Positions 30,234 to 39,255 of a stretch of 48,970 bases of DNA are shown in pieces. The notes under the pieces were generated by a model, which searched no databases, was not told the DNA's origin, and worked only from the letters and a program-made list of their open reading frames with translations. The DNA lies in the NCBI GenBank assembly GCA_035697485.1, contig DASSCU010000003.1, positions 1 to 48,970 of the forward strand, in the 5' to 3' direction. A program made the translations under genes and the position numbers. The first letter of the stretch is position 1. The number at the start of each line of letters is the position of its first letter. The DNA is from Actinomycetota bacterium. Its GTDB lineage: Bacteria; Actinomycetota; UBA4738; HRBIN12.

Positions 30234-31162
30234 TGGCCGAGACCATCCTCGTCGTCGACGACGATCCCGACATCGCCCGCTTCGTCGAGGTGAACCTGCG
30301 GTCGGCCGGGTACGAGGTGGCGGTCGCAGGCGACGGTGAGGTCGCCCTCGAGCGAGCGGCGGTCTTGCGGCCCGACCTCGTCCTGCTCGACGTGATGATG
30401 CCCCGGCTCGACGGCTTCGAGGTCGCCCAGCGCCTGCGCAAGAACCCCCAGACCGCGAACACGAGCATCATCATGCTCACCGCGAAGGCATTGTCGGCTG
30501 ACAAGGTCACGGGCCTGCAGTCCGGCGCCGACGACTACATCATCAAGCCCTTCGACCCGATCGAACTGCTGGCGCGGGTGAAGGGAACGCTCCGACGGGC
30601 CAAGGAGATGCGGAACCTCTCCCCGCTGACCGGCCTGCCCGGCAACATCCGCATCCAAGAGGAGATCGAGCGACAGGTGCGCGAGGGACGCCCGTTCGCG
30701 GTGCTCTACTGCGACCTGGACAACTTCAAGGCCTACAACGACCAGAAAGGCTTCGTGCGCGGGGATCGTTTGATCCAGTCGACCGCTCGCATCATCCAGG
30801 ACGCGGTCGCGGGCCACGACGGTTCGCATGGATTCGTCGGGCATGTGGGCGGCGACGACTTCGTCGCCGTGGTGCGTCCCGACGTGGCCGAAGACGTCGC
30901 CGGAAGCGTGTGCGACGGCTTCGAAGCCGCCAAGATCGAGTTCTACGAGCCCGAGGATCTCGAGCGCGGTTTCGTGCGGATCGAGGACCGCAAGGGCGTG
31001 ATGCAGGACATCCCGCTCGTGGGTATCTCGATCGGCATCGCGTCGAGCGCGCGGCATCCCTTCGCGCACTACGGCGAGGCGGTGGCGGTCGCCACCGAGA
31101 TGAAGCAGTTCGCCAAGCGCGACGGCGGGTCCTCCTTCGCGATCGACCGACGTTCGGCCTGA
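30233..31162 (+). CDS. Response regulator with REC and GGDEF-like domains
   Basis: The 309 residues start with a receiver domain (VVDDDPD acidic pair, phospho-Asp in LLDVMMP, Lys in IIKPF). A GGDEF-fold domain follows (about 128-300), with CDLDNFKAYNDQKGF as metal and guanine-binding block. The signature reads GGDDF instead of GGDEF, and the usual preceding Arg is His (GHVGGDDF), so diguanylate cyclase activity is uncertain; it may be a c-di-GMP or nucleotide effector. ATG 30233 overlaps rpe by one base. No histidine kinase is adjacent. Confidence 0.88.
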   Translation: MAETILVVDDDPDIARFVEVNLRSAGYEVAVAGDGEVALERAAVLRPDLVLLDVMMPRLDGFEVAQRLRKNPQTANTSIIMLTAKALSADKVTGLQSGADDYIIKPFDPIELLARVKGTLRRAKEMRNLSPLTGLPGNIRIQEEIERQVREGRPFAVLYCDLDNFKAYNDQKGFVRGDRLIQSTARIIQDAVAGHDGSHGFVGHVGGDDFVAVVRPDVAEDVAGSVCDGFEAAKIEFYEPEDLERGFVRIEDRKGVMQDIPLVGISIGIASSARHPFAHYGEAVAVATEMKQFAKRDGGSSFAIDRRSA

Positions 31163-31186
31163 TCGACCGCCGCACCGGTTCCCGGG

Positions 31187-31216
31187 TTCCCGGCCGGATA
31201 CCGGCGTGCGTATACT
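31187..31216 (+). promoter_or_regulatory. Promoter of the riboflavin operon
   Basis: TTCCCG (31187-31192) and TATACT (31211-31216) are spaced by 18 bp, immediately before the FMN riboswitch. Confidence 0.55.
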
Positions 31217-31226
31217 CGGCACCAGA

Positions 31227-31358
31227 AGCTCGTTTCCGGGGCGGGGTGCGACTCCCCACCGGCGGTGAGAGTCCGCGACCCCACGGCCGCCAGCCGTGGG
31301 TGGATCCGGTGCGATTCCGGAACCGACCGTGACAGTCGGGATGGGAGGAGACGGGCAC
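31227..31358 (+). promoter_or_regulatory. FMN riboswitch (RFN element)
   Basis: The leader shows the conserved RFN blocks in order: CGGGGCGGGGTG, CTCCCCACCGGCGGT, GAGTCCGCGA, GGATCCGGTG, ATTCCGGAACCGAC and AGTCGGGATGGGAG. FMN binding turns down the rib genes. Downstream, CTCC at 31420-31423 can pair with GGAG at 31428-31431 in the ribD Shine-Dalgarno, so the switch probably controls translation; the pairing change is inferred. Confidence 0.95.
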
Positions 31359-31439
31359 ACGGCTCGGTCGCGCGTCCCTGCGCGGCCTGCACCGGCCGTG
31401 CGCCTGCCGTGCCCACCCGCTCCGGGCGGAGGAGGCACG

Positions 31440-32549
31440 ATGGCTGCGATCGCGGAGGCCCACATGCGCCGGGCCCTGGAGCTCGCCGAGCGAGGCTGGG
31501 GCCGGGTGTCCCCGAACCCCCTCGTGGGCGCGGTCGTCGTGTTCGACGGCGAGATCGTCGGTGAGGGATGGCATGCAGGCCCCGGGACCGATCACGCCGA
31601 GGTGTTGGCGCTGCGGGCCGCGGGCGACCGCGCGAGGGGCGCCACCGTCGTCTGCACGCTCGAGCCATGCAACCGCTTCGGTCGCACCCCGCCCTGCACC
31701 CGGGCCCTGATCGGGGCCGGTGTGGCGAGCGTGGTCGTCGCGGCGACCGACCCGAACCTCGGCGACGGCGCCCCGGGCATCGCCGAACTGCGCGCGGCCG
31801 GCATCCAGGTCGAGGTCGGTCCGTCGCAGGCGGAGGCGCGGGAGCTGAACGTCGCCTTCGATCATCACGTCGTCACGGGCCGGCCGTTCGTCGTGTTGAA
31901 GATGGCGTCGAGCCTCGACGGGAAGACGGCCGCCACCGACGGTTCGTCGCGATGGATCACCGGCGTCGCCGCTCGCGCCGACGTGCACCGGCTCCGCGCC
32001 TGGTCCGATGCCGTCGTGGTGGGCGCCGGCACCGTGATCGCCGACGATCCCGTCCTCACCGTGCGAGGGCCCTTCCAGGGCACCGCGACCCCGCCCGTGC
32101 GCGTGGTGGTCGACTCGGCCGGCCGCGTGCCGAGCACGTCGCGCGTGTTCGACGGTGCCGCTCCGACCCTCGTGGCCACGACCGATCGCATCTCGGACGC
32201 GCGGATCCGCGAGTACGGCGACGCCGGTGCCGACCTGGTCGTGCTCGATCGCGACGCGGCGGGCTCCGTCTCTTTGCCGGCCCTGGTCGAGGAGCTCGGC
32301 AAGCGCGACGTGCAGGGGCTGCTCCTCGAGGGTGGAGCGACCCTCGCGTGGAGCGCGGTGCGCGACGACGTGGTGGACCGGGTCGTGCTGTACCTCGCGC
32401 CGCTGCTGATCGGCGGAGCGGTTGCCCACACGGTGATGTCGGGTGCGGGGTTCGCACCGATCGACTCGGCGAAGCGGCTCGGGCCCCTGCGCGTGGAGCC
32501 GGTCGGCGAGGACCTGAAGGTGGTGGCCGATGTTCACGGGCATCGTTGA
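31440..32549 (+). CDS. ribD: Riboflavin biosynthesis deaminase/reductase RibD
   Basis: Performs the second and third steps of riboflavin synthesis. The 369 residues hold an N-terminal zinc deaminase (TDHAEVLAL and EPCNRFGRTPPC) and a C-terminal NADPH reductase (KMASSLDGKTA, SRWITG, LLEGGATL). ATG 31440 follows GGAGGAGG (31428-31435); the longer frame from 31296 would cross the riboswitch and is rejected. It overlaps ribE by 20 nt. Confidence 0.96.
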   Translation: MAAIAEAHMRRALELAERGWGRVSPNPLVGAVVVFDGEIVGEGWHAGPGTDHAEVLALRAAGDRARGATVVCTLEPCNRFGRTPPCTRALIGAGVASVVVAATDPNLGDGAPGIAELRAAGIQVEVGPSQAEARELNVAFDHHVVTGRPFVVLKMASSLDGKTAATDGSSRWITGVAARADVHRLRAWSDAVVVGAGTVIADDPVLTVRGPFQGTATPPVRVVVDSAGRVPSTSRVFDGAAPTLVATTDRISDARIREYGDAGADLVVLDRDAAGSVSLPALVEELGKRDVQGLLLEGGATLAWSAVRDDVVDRVVLYLAPLLIGGAVAHTVMSGAGFAPIDSAKRLGPLRVEPVGEDLKVVADVHGHR

Positions 32550-33159
32550 GGAACTCGGTTCCGTGCACGCGCTCGATGCGCATCGTCTCGAGGTTGCCTG
32601 CGGGGTCGTGACCGACGACAGCGACGTCGGCGCATCGGTCGCGGTGAACGGGGTCTGCCTCACGGTGGTGGCGCGGACGGCCGATCGGCTGGGGTTCGAC
32701 CTCTCCGACGAGACGATCGCCCGGACCAGTCTGCGCCGGCTCGGCGTGGGCGCCCCGGTCAACCTGGAGCGGCCCGTCACGTTGGCGGCTCGGCTCGGAG
32801 GCCATCTCGTGCAGGGGCACGTCGACGGCGTGGGCAAGGTCGTCGACGTCGCCGCCGACGACGCGGGCGGGGCTCGGGTGCGCATCACGGTGCCGGCTGG
32901 ACTCCGCCGCTACACGATCGAGAAGGGGTCGATCACGGTCGACGGCGTGAGCCTCACCGTCGCCGAGTTCCGCGACGACGGTATCTCGATCGCGCTGATC
33001 CCACACACCCTTGCCGTGACGACGCTCGGCACGGTCCGGCCGGGCGACCCCGTCAACCTCGAGGTCGACATGATCGCCAAGTACGTCGAACGACTCCTGG
33101 CTCCCGATGCCGGGCTCACGGACGACACCGCCGACGATGGAGGAGCACACGATGGATGA
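32530..33159 (+). CDS. ribE: Riboflavin synthase alpha chain
   Basis: Dismutates two lumazines to riboflavin. The 209 residues show the two-barrel repeat with [36 protein letters not shown] and the second half [13 protein letters not shown] and [11 protein letters not shown]. It begins inside ribD and ends just inside ribBA (8-nt overlap). Confidence 0.96.
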   Translation: MFTGIVEELGSVHALDAHRLEVACGVVTDDSDVGASVAVNGVCLTVVARTADRLGFDLSDETIARTSLRRLGVGAPVNLERPVTLAARLGGHLVQGHVDGVGKVVDVAADDAGGARVRITVPAGLRRYTIEKGSITVDGVSLTVAEFRDDGISIALIPHTLAVTTLGTVRPGDPVNLEVDMIAKYVERLLAPDAGLTDDTADDGGAHDG

Positions 33160-34423
33160 CAGCGGGAACCGCGACGGGCTCGATCGCACGGTCTTCTCGA
33201 CGATCACGGAGGCGATCGACGAGATCCGCCGAGGACGCATGGTGCTCGTCGTCGACGACGCCGACCGCGAGAACGAAGGAGACTTCATCATGGCCGCCGA
33301 GGCGTGCACCCCCGAGGCCGTGAACTTCATGGTCACCCACGGTCGCGGCATCGTGTGCCTGCCGTGCGCCGCCTGGCGCCTGGACGAGCTCGGCATCCCG
33401 CAGATGGTGACCGATACCACCGACGGCCACGAGGCCGCGTTCACCGTGTCGATCGACTACCGGCACGGCACGACGACCGGCACCAGCGCTCTCGACCGGG
33501 CGGTCACCGCCAAGGCCGTGACCGATCCCGAGGTCGTGCCACGCGACTTCCAGAAGCCTGGACACGTCTTCCCGCTCCGGGCGAAGGACGGCGGGGTGTT
33601 GCGCCGCGCCGGACACACCGAGGCTGCCGTCGACCTGGCCACGATGGCCGGCATGTTCCCGGCAGGCGTGATCTGCGAAGTGATGAACGAGGACGGCACG
33701 ATGGCTCGCATGCCCGAGCTGATCCGCGTCGCGCGGGAACACGACATGAAGCTGATCTCGATCGCGGATCTCATCGAGTACCGTCGCCGACGCGAGGTGC
33801 TCGTGCAACGGGTGGCCGAGGCGACGATCCCCACGCCGTACGGTGACTTCCGGTCCTACGCGTACGAGAGCGTCGTCGACGGCCGCACGCATGTGGCACT
33901 CGTGATGGGCGACATGGCCGACGGACGCGGGGTCCTCACCCGAGTGCACTCCGAGTGCCTCACCGGCGACGTCTTCGGTTCCTTACGATGCGACTGCGGG
34001 GCCCAGCTCGACCGGGCCTTGGAGATGATCGCGAAGGAAGGCCGCGGGGTCGTGCTCTACATCCGGGGCCACGAGGGGCGGGCGATCGGGCTGACGCACA
34101 AGCTCCGCGCCTACGAGCTGCAGGACCAAGGCCGCGACACGGTCGAGGCCAACCTCGAGCTCGGATTCCCCGCAGATCAGCGCGAGTACGGCATCGGCGC
34201 CCAGATCCTCGTTGACCTCGGCGTGACGACGATGCGGCTCCTGACGAACAACCCCGACAAGCGGGCGGGACTCGAGGGCTACGGGCTGGCGATCGAGGAA
34301 CGGTTGCCCCTGCGCATCGACCCGACGCCGGAGAACATCGGCTACCTTCGGACCAAGCAGCAGAAGATGGGGCACCTGCTCGACGTGGCGGAGGCGGAGC
34401 CCGAGGCGGGGGCCCGCGCGTGA
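33152..34423 (+). CDS. ribBA: 3,4-dihydroxy-2-butanone-4-P synthase / GTP cyclohydrolase II
   Basis: Supplies both branch precursors of riboflavin. The 423 residues contain RibB (about 1-215; [23 protein letters not shown]) and RibA (about 216-423; [20 protein letters not shown] with zinc Cys, [10 protein letters not shown], and the [15 protein letters not shown] block). ATG 33152 lies 6 nt after GGAGGAG (33139-33145); ATG 33137 overlaps that site and is less likely. It shares GTGA with ribH. Confidence 0.97.
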   Translation: MDDSGNRDGLDRTVFSTITEAIDEIRRGRMVLVVDDADRENEGDFIMAAEACTPEAVNFMVTHGRGIVCLPCAAWRLDELGIPQMVTDTTDGHEAAFTVSIDYRHGTTTGTSALDRAVTAKAVTDPEVVPRDFQKPGHVFPLRAKDGGVLRRAGHTEAAVDLATMAGMFPAGVICEVMNEDGTMARMPELIRVAREHDMKLISIADLIEYRRRREVLVQRVAEATIPTPYGDFRSYAYESVVDGRTHVALVMGDMADGRGVLTRVHSECLTGDVFGSLRCDCGAQLDRALEMIAKEGRGVVLYIRGHEGRAIGLTHKLRAYELQDQGRDTVEANLELGFPADQREYGIGAQILVDLGVTTMRLLTNNPDKRAGLEGYGLAIEERLPLRIDPTPENIGYLRTKQQKMGHLLDVAEAEPEAGARA

Positions 34424-34905
34424 CCACGTACGTGGGCGTGCACGACGGCGCCCGCCGCCGCATCGCAGTCGTGGCGGCGAGGTTCAACGAGATCGTGACC
34501 GCGAGGCTCGTCGAGGGGGCGATCGCGGGGCTCGCCAAGCACGGTGTGGCCGACGAGCATGTCGACGTCTCGTGGGTGCCCGGCGCCTTCGAGATCCCGC
34601 TGGTGGCGTCGCGGATGGCGAGATCGGGCCGATACCACGCGGTGATCTGTCTCGGCGCCGTGATCCGCGGCGAGACGACGCACTTCGAGCTCGTGGCCAA
34701 CGAGGCCGCGCGCGGCATCGCGCAGGTCGCTCTGGAGACCGGGGTGCCGGTGATCTTCGAGGTGTTGGCCACCGACGATCTCGCGCAGGCCGAGTCCCGC
34801 GCAGGAGGGGCGCACGGGAACAAGGGATGGGAGGCGGCCGAGGCGGCGCTCGAGATGGCATGGCTGCTGGACCGGCTTCCCAACGAGGAAGGAGGGCGGC
34901 GATGA
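34420..34905 (+). CDS. ribH: 6,7-dimethyl-8-ribityllumazine synthase
   Basis: Condenses the RibA/D and RibB products to lumazine; forms icosahedral or pentameric shells. The 161 residues contain [40 protein letters not shown] and the C-terminal catalytic His/Arg region. [19 protein letters not shown] segment closes the fold. GTG 34420 overlaps ribBA. Confidence 0.97.
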   Translation: MTTYVGVHDGARRRIAVVAARFNEIVTARLVEGAIAGLAKHGVADEHVDVSWVPGAFEIPLVASRMARSGRYHAVICLGAVIRGETTHFELVANEAARGIAQVALETGVPVIFEVLATDDLAQAESRAGGAHGNKGWEAAEAALEMAWLLDRLPNEEGGRR

Positions 34906-34965
34906 TCCGTCGATCCGGAGCGGAGCAGATTCGCATCGATCAGGAGGGCGGCCGATGATCGTCGA
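34890..34965 (+). repeat. Imperfect direct repeat of a ribosome-binding/start junction
   Basis: The 24-nt segments at 34890-34913 and 34942-34965 are the same apart from two single-base indels; each holds GGAGGG, GGC and ATGATC plus GTCGA. They place a ribosome site and ATG at the end of ribH and again at the cupin start. A local duplication is the simplest reading. Confidence 0.6.
34902..34958 (+). CDS. Possible 18-codon coupling ORF between ribH and the cupin gene
   Basis: ATG 34902 overlaps the ribH stop as ATGA, has GGAGGG 5 nt upstream, and reads [18 protein letters not shown] before a TGA that again overlaps the next ATG (34955) as ATGA. It may only carry ribosomes from ribH to the cupin gene. 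Too short to judge as a protein; could be chance. Confidence 0.25.
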   Translation: MIRRSGAEQIRIDQEGGR

Positions 34966-35305
34966 CAAGCCGTGGGGCAAGGTCGCCACCTATTCCCTCA
35001 ACCAGCCGTCATCGGTCCGCGTCATCACCGTCGAGCCCGACCAGGAGACGAGTGTGCACTTCCACCGCATGCGCGACGAGATGTGGGTCGTGCTCGACGC
35101 GGGCCTCACGATCGAGATCGGCAACCGCGTCGTCGAAGCCCAGCCGGGGGAGGAGTTCATGATCCCCGCCGAGGAGACCCACCGCATCCGCTGCACCGGA
35201 TCGTCGCGAGGGCGCATCCTCGAGATCGCCTACGGATACACGATGGAAGACGACACGCAGCGCCTCGAAGACGCCTACGGCCGTCCCCTCGAGCCGGATT
35301 GGTGA
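34955..35305 (+). CDS. Cupin-domain protein, mannose-6-phosphate isomerase type II-like
   Basis: This 116-residue single-domain cupin resembles the C-terminal isomerase domain of ManC-type enzymes. KPWGKVATYSLNQPSSV is followed by the metal motif HFHRMRDEMWVVLDAG (His, His, Glu) and the second motif PAEETHRIRCTG. Such short stand-alone cupins may isomerise sugar phosphates or be regulatory. It ends the rib operon, with GGAGGG 6 nt before ATG 34955. Its substrate cannot be told; a link to riboflavin is only positional. Confidence 0.85.
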   Translation: MIVDKPWGKVATYSLNQPSSVRVITVEPDQETSVHFHRMRDEMWVVLDAGLTIEIGNRVVEAQPGEEFMIPAEETHRIRCTGSSRGRILEIAYGYTMEDDTQRLEDAYGRPLEPDW

Positions 35306-35328
35306 GCGGCGGGGGTGTGGTGCGTTCG

Positions 35329-35358
35329 TCGACACCCCTGGGGTCCGACGCCTATACT
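35329..35358 (+). promoter_or_regulatory. Promoter of the infC-rpmI-rplT operon
   Basis: TCGACA (35329-35334, one mismatch to TTGACA) and TATACT (35353-35358) are separated by 18 bp, downstream of the cupin gene. Predicted start about 35365, giving a structured leader of ~75 nt. Confidence 0.6.
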
Positions 35359-35393
35359 TCCCGCCCAGAAGTGCACGCACGTGTGTTCGTCAT

Positions 35394-35413
35394 GCACCGG
35401 GCCTGCCCGGTGC
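35394..35413 (+). promoter_or_regulatory. Perfect leader hairpin before infC
   Basis: GCACCGGG (35394-35401) and CCCGGTGC (35406-35413) form an 8-bp stem with loop CCTG, 12 nt ahead of the AGGAGGTGAT ribosome site. Leaders of this operon are often controlled by L20 or IF3 in other bacteria; here a role is inferred only from position. Confidence 0.55.
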
Positions 35414-35440
35414 TCGTTCGTCTGTAGGAGGTGATGCGGG

Positions 35441-36106
<666 letters not shown>

Positions 36107-36110
36107 CGCG

Positions 36111-36305
36111 ATGCCCAAGATGAAGAGCCACAGCGCCACCACCAAGCGCTTCCGCATGACCCGCAAGGGCAAGGTGCTGCACCGCAAGGCGACCGGCAAC
36201 CACATGCTCACGAAGAAGAGCGGCGGCCAGCGCCGCCGCGTCGAGGGCATGTCCGAGGTCACGGCCGAGAAGACGAAGATCAAGCGACTGCTGGGGAAGG
36301 CCTGA
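36111..36305 (+). CDS. rpmI: 50S ribosomal protein L35
   Basis: Basic 64-residue ribosomal protein. PKMKSHSATTKRFRMTRKGK followed by RRRVEGMSEVTAEKTKIKRLL is the family pattern. It starts 4 nt after the infC stop and ends 3 nt before rplT, the universal infC-rpmI-rplT order. Confidence 0.97.
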   Translation: MPKMKSHSATTKRFRMTRKGKVLHRKATGNHMLTKKSGGQRRRVEGMSEVTAEKTKIKRLLGKA

Positions 36306-36308
36306 GCG

Positions 36309-36671
36309 ATGGCGCGAGTGAAGCGATCGGTCCACGCGAAGAAGAAGCGCCGTGCGGTGCTCGAGCAGGCCAAGGGGTATACGGGAACCCGACGGAAGCG
36401 GTACCGCGCCGCCAAAGAGCAGGTCATGCACTCGGGCATGTACGCCTACCGAGACCGCCGTGACCGCAAGGCGCAGTTCCGCAGGTTGTGGATCGCGCGA
36501 ATCAACGCGGCGGTCCGCCCCCACGGCATGTCGTACTCGCGGTTCATCAACGGCTTGAAGCTGGCTGGCGTCGAACTCGACCGCAAGATCCTCGCCGACT
36601 TGGCCGTCAGCGACCCCACGGCGTTCGCCGCGCTCGTCGAGCAGGCGAAGGCCGCCTCCGCCGCGGCCTGA
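36309..36671 (+). CDS. rplT: 50S ribosomal protein L20
   Basis: 120-residue rRNA-binding protein needed early in 50S assembly and, in several bacteria, for autoregulation of its operon. [40 protein letters not shown] and [17 protein letters not shown] are typical. ATG 36309. Confidence 0.97.
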   Translation: MARVKRSVHAKKKRRAVLEQAKGYTGTRRKRYRAAKEQVMHSGMYAYRDRRDRKAQFRRLWIARINAAVRPHGMSYSRFINGLKLAGVELDRKILADLAVSDPTAFAALVEQAKAASAAA

Positions 36672-36696
36672 GGTCCGCTCGGCGGAGGGGCACCCG

Positions 36697-38151
36697 GTGC
36701 TGACGTCCGCCAAGAATCCCAAGGTCGCCAACGCCGCGCGCCTGCGCAAGCGGGCCTTCCGCGAGGACGCGCGGCGGTTCCTGTTGGAGGGCGCCCAAGC
36801 GGTCGGCGAGGCCCTCGAGGCCGAGCGGCTCGAGACCCTGTTCACCACCGATGAGCTCGATCCTCTCGCCGTGCGGGCTCGGCACGCCGGGATCGAGACG
36901 TACCACGTCGCCGACGAGGTGGTCCGCCGCCTGACATCCACCGTGACCCCGCAGGGGATCGTCGGAGTCGCCGGCTTCCTCGACGTCGGGCTCGGGTCGG
37001 TCCTCGAGGCCGCCTTCAACGAAGGCGAGGGGTGCATCGCACTGCTGCACCAGGTCCGTGATCCCGGGAACGCCGGCACCGTGCTCCGCTCCGTCGACGC
37101 TGCGGGCGCCGGCGGGATCGTCTTCTCCGAGACCTCGGTCGACGTCTACAACCCCAAGACCGTCCGCGCCTCGGCGGGATCCGTGTTCCACGTGCCGGTC
37201 GTGCGCGACGCCTCCACGATCGACGCGATCGAGCGGGCGAAGGGCGCGGGAGCCCGCGTGCTCGCGATGGCTGCCGAGGGGTCGAGCGACCTCTACCGCA
37301 CCGACCTGTCGGGCCCTGTGGTCCTCGTGTTCGGCAACGAAGCGCAGGGGCTGCCCGACGACGTCGCGACCGCCGCCGACGCCGTGGTCCGCGTCCCCCA
37401 ATCGGGCCGAGCGGAATCGCTGAACCTCGCGGCGGCGGCGACGGTGTGCCTGTTCGAGTGGCAGCGGCGTCGTCTGCGGTCCGGCGAGGCCCTCGAGAGC
37501 ATCGTGACCGCGGCCGCCCACGACATCCGGTCGCCCCTCACCGCCATGAAGGGCTTCGGGTACGCCCTTGAGCGTCGGTGGGACGCGATGACGGAGGAGC
37601 AGCGGGCGATGATGCTGCAGGGCATCGTGCACGATGCGGACCGCATGGACACGATCCTGCGCATGCTCGTCGACGCCGCCCGTGTGGTCGGCGGCACGCT
37701 CGAGGTCTTCCGGGAGCAGGTCGACGTCGGGGACCTCGTCAGGCGCGTGGCCGAGGCCCAGCGACGGGATCCCGACCATCCGGGGGTGGAGTGGGTCGGC
37801 CAGGTGCAGACGGTCTTCGCCGATCCCGCCCGGCTCAAGACGACCCTCCAGGCGTTCTGCGGTTCGCTCGTATGGTGGGGGAGCGAGGGGCCGATCGTCG
37901 TCGACGCCGAGATGCGGGGCGCCACGCTGGTGCTCCGTGCCTCGAGACCGGTCGAGGATCTCACCGACGACGAGGCCGACGGGCTGTTCCAGCCTCGACG
38001 GCCGGGAGAGGGGGCCGGCAGCAAGATCGGCCTGTTCGTCGCGCGGGGCGTGGCCGAGGCCCAGGGTGGGCGCTGCTGGGGCTCGGTCGAGAACGGCCGT
38101 CTCGTGTTCCACCTCGAGCTCCCGGCCGGACCGGACACGCCGTCGGGCTGA
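36697..38151 (+). CDS. TrmH/SpoU RNA 2'-O-methyltransferase fused to a histidine-kinase-like module
   Basis: One uninterrupted 484-codon frame joins two families. Residues 1-260: substrate-binding domain (1-95) then a SPOUT methyltransferase with motif 1 DPGNAGTVLR (122-131), motif 2 FGNEAQGL (212-219) and motif 3 ESLNLAAAATVCLFEW (240-255). Residues 264-476: a DHp-like helix pair with an H-box, AHDIRSPLTAMKGF, phospho-acceptor candidate H275, and a HATPase-like fold with G2-like GAGSKIGLFVARGVAEAQGG (439-458). The N-box asparagines and the DxGxG G1 motif are not seen, so ATP binding may be lost. The split is near base 37480. A stand-alone SpoU gene between rplT and pheS is usual; the kinase part is not. 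GGAGGGG precedes GTG 36697. Confidence 0.9.
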   Translation: MLTSAKNPKVANAARLRKRAFREDARRFLLEGAQAVGEALEAERLETLFTTDELDPLAVRARHAGIETYHVADEVVRRLTSTVTPQGIVGVAGFLDVGLGSVLEAAFNEGEGCIALLHQVRDPGNAGTVLRSVDAAGAGGIVFSETSVDVYNPKTVRASAGSVFHVPVVRDASTIDAIERAKGAGARVLAMAAEGSSDLYRTDLSGPVVLVFGNEAQGLPDDVATAADAVVRVPQSGRAESLNLAAAATVCLFEWQRRRLRSGEALESIVTAAAHDIRSPLTAMKGFGYALERRWDAMTEEQRAMMLQGIVHDADRMDTILRMLVDAARVVGGTLEVFREQVDVGDLVRRVAEAQRRDPDHPGVEWVGQVQTVFADPARLKTTLQAFCGSLVWWGSEGPIVVDAEMRGATLVLRASRPVEDLTDDEADGLFQPRRPGEGAGSKIGLFVARGVAEAQGGRCWGSVENGRLVFHLELPAGPDTPSG

Positions 38152-38183
38152 GCCGTCGAGCACGTCGGCCTGCAGCCGGCCGG

Positions 38184-38189
38184 TAGACT
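38184..38189 (+). promoter_or_regulatory. -10 box of pheS, leaderless-type
   Basis: TAGACT lies 10 nt before the pheS ATG, as before metK. Both are followed by a GGCCC tract. No ribosome site is seen before ATG 38200. Confidence 0.45.
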
Positions 38190-38199
38190 CTGGCCCCTG

Positions 38200-39255
38200 A
38201 TGGACCCCGAGGAGATGCTCCGTTCGCTCGAGGTCGAGCGCGATCGTGGCCTCGGCCTGATCGAAGCGGCGGCCACGCCGGAGCAGCTCGAGGCCGCCCA
38301 GGTCGAGGCGATGGGCCGCCGGTCCCCGTTCAGCGCGATCCAGAGGTCGCTGGGGGCCCTGCCCCCCGAGGACCGCAAGCGCGTGGGCCGAGCCGCGAAC
38401 GAGGTGCGGACCGCGCTGCAGGCCGCGCTCGGTGCCCGAGGAGAGGCCCTCGAGCGGCTGGCCGAAGACGCCCTGCTCGATGCCGACCGGCTCGACATGT
38501 CGTTGCCCGGACGGGCGCCGCGCGTGGGGTCGTTCCACCCTCTGACGATCGTCGAGCGCGAAGCGGTCGAGGTGTTCACGAGCCTCGGCTTCCGGGTCGC
38601 GGAAGGGCCCGAGGTGGAGGACGACTGGCACAACTTCCAGGCGCTGAACATCCCGCCCGACCATCCCGCCCGCACGATGAAGGACTCCCTGTACGTCGAC
38701 GTGCCGGGCAGGCCGGAGCTCTTGCTACGCACGGAGACGTCGGCGGTGCAGATCCGCACGATGCAGTCGCAACCGCCGCCCGTGTTCGTCGTGGCGCCGG
38801 GTCGGGTCTACCGGCGCGAGACCCCTGACCCGACGCACCTGCCCGTCTTCCAACAGATCGAGGGGTTGGCGGTCGACGAGGGCATCACTTTCGCCGACCT
38901 GAAAGGCACCCTCGACGTGTTCGTGAAGGCCATGTTCGGCGAACGCCGGCGCATCAGGCTCGGACCCGCGTTCTTCCCGTTCGTGGAACCGGGATGCGAG
39001 GTCGGCGTGTCGTGTTTCCGCTGCGATGGAGCCGGCTGTCGTGTCTGCGGCACCGGGTGGATCGAGCTGCTCGGCGCCGGCATGGTGCACCCGGTGGTCC
39101 TCGAGAACTGCGGCTACGACCCGGAGCGCTATACGGGATTCGCGTTCGGCCTCGGCATCGAGCGCGTGGCCCTGCTGCGCTACGAGATCCCAGACATCCG
39201 CATGCTCGTCGACGGCGACGTGCGTCTGCTGGAGCAGTTCCAGGGGGTCGTATGA
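38200..39255 (+). CDS. pheS: Phenylalanyl-tRNA synthetase alpha subunit, variant Phe pocket
   Basis: Catalytic class II subunit of the PheST tetramer. The 351 residues have the N-terminal coiled coil (about 1-95), motif 2 (VAPGRVYRRE) and motif 3 (GFAFGLGIERVALLRY). A four-Cys zinc knuckle CFRCDGAGCRVC (272-283) lies before the GAGMVHP strand. The usual RTHTS reads RTETS (E179 for the Phe-binding His), and FHQxEG reads FQQIEG. The rest is normal length. ATG 38200. Overlaps pheT by 4 nt. Confidence 0.95.
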   Translation: MDPEEMLRSLEVERDRGLGLIEAAATPEQLEAAQVEAMGRRSPFSAIQRSLGALPPEDRKRVGRAANEVRTALQAALGARGEALERLAEDALLDADRLDMSLPGRAPRVGSFHPLTIVEREAVEVFTSLGFRVAEGPEVEDDWHNFQALNIPPDHPARTMKDSLYVDVPGRPELLLRTETSAVQIRTMQSQPPPVFVVAPGRVYRRETPDPTHLPVFQQIEGLAVDEGITFADLKGTLDVFVKAMFGERRRIRLGPAFFPFVEPGCEVGVSCFRCDGAGCRVCGTGWIELLGAGMVHPVVLENCGYDPERYTGFAFGLGIERVALLRYEIPDIRMLVDGDVRLLEQFQGVV

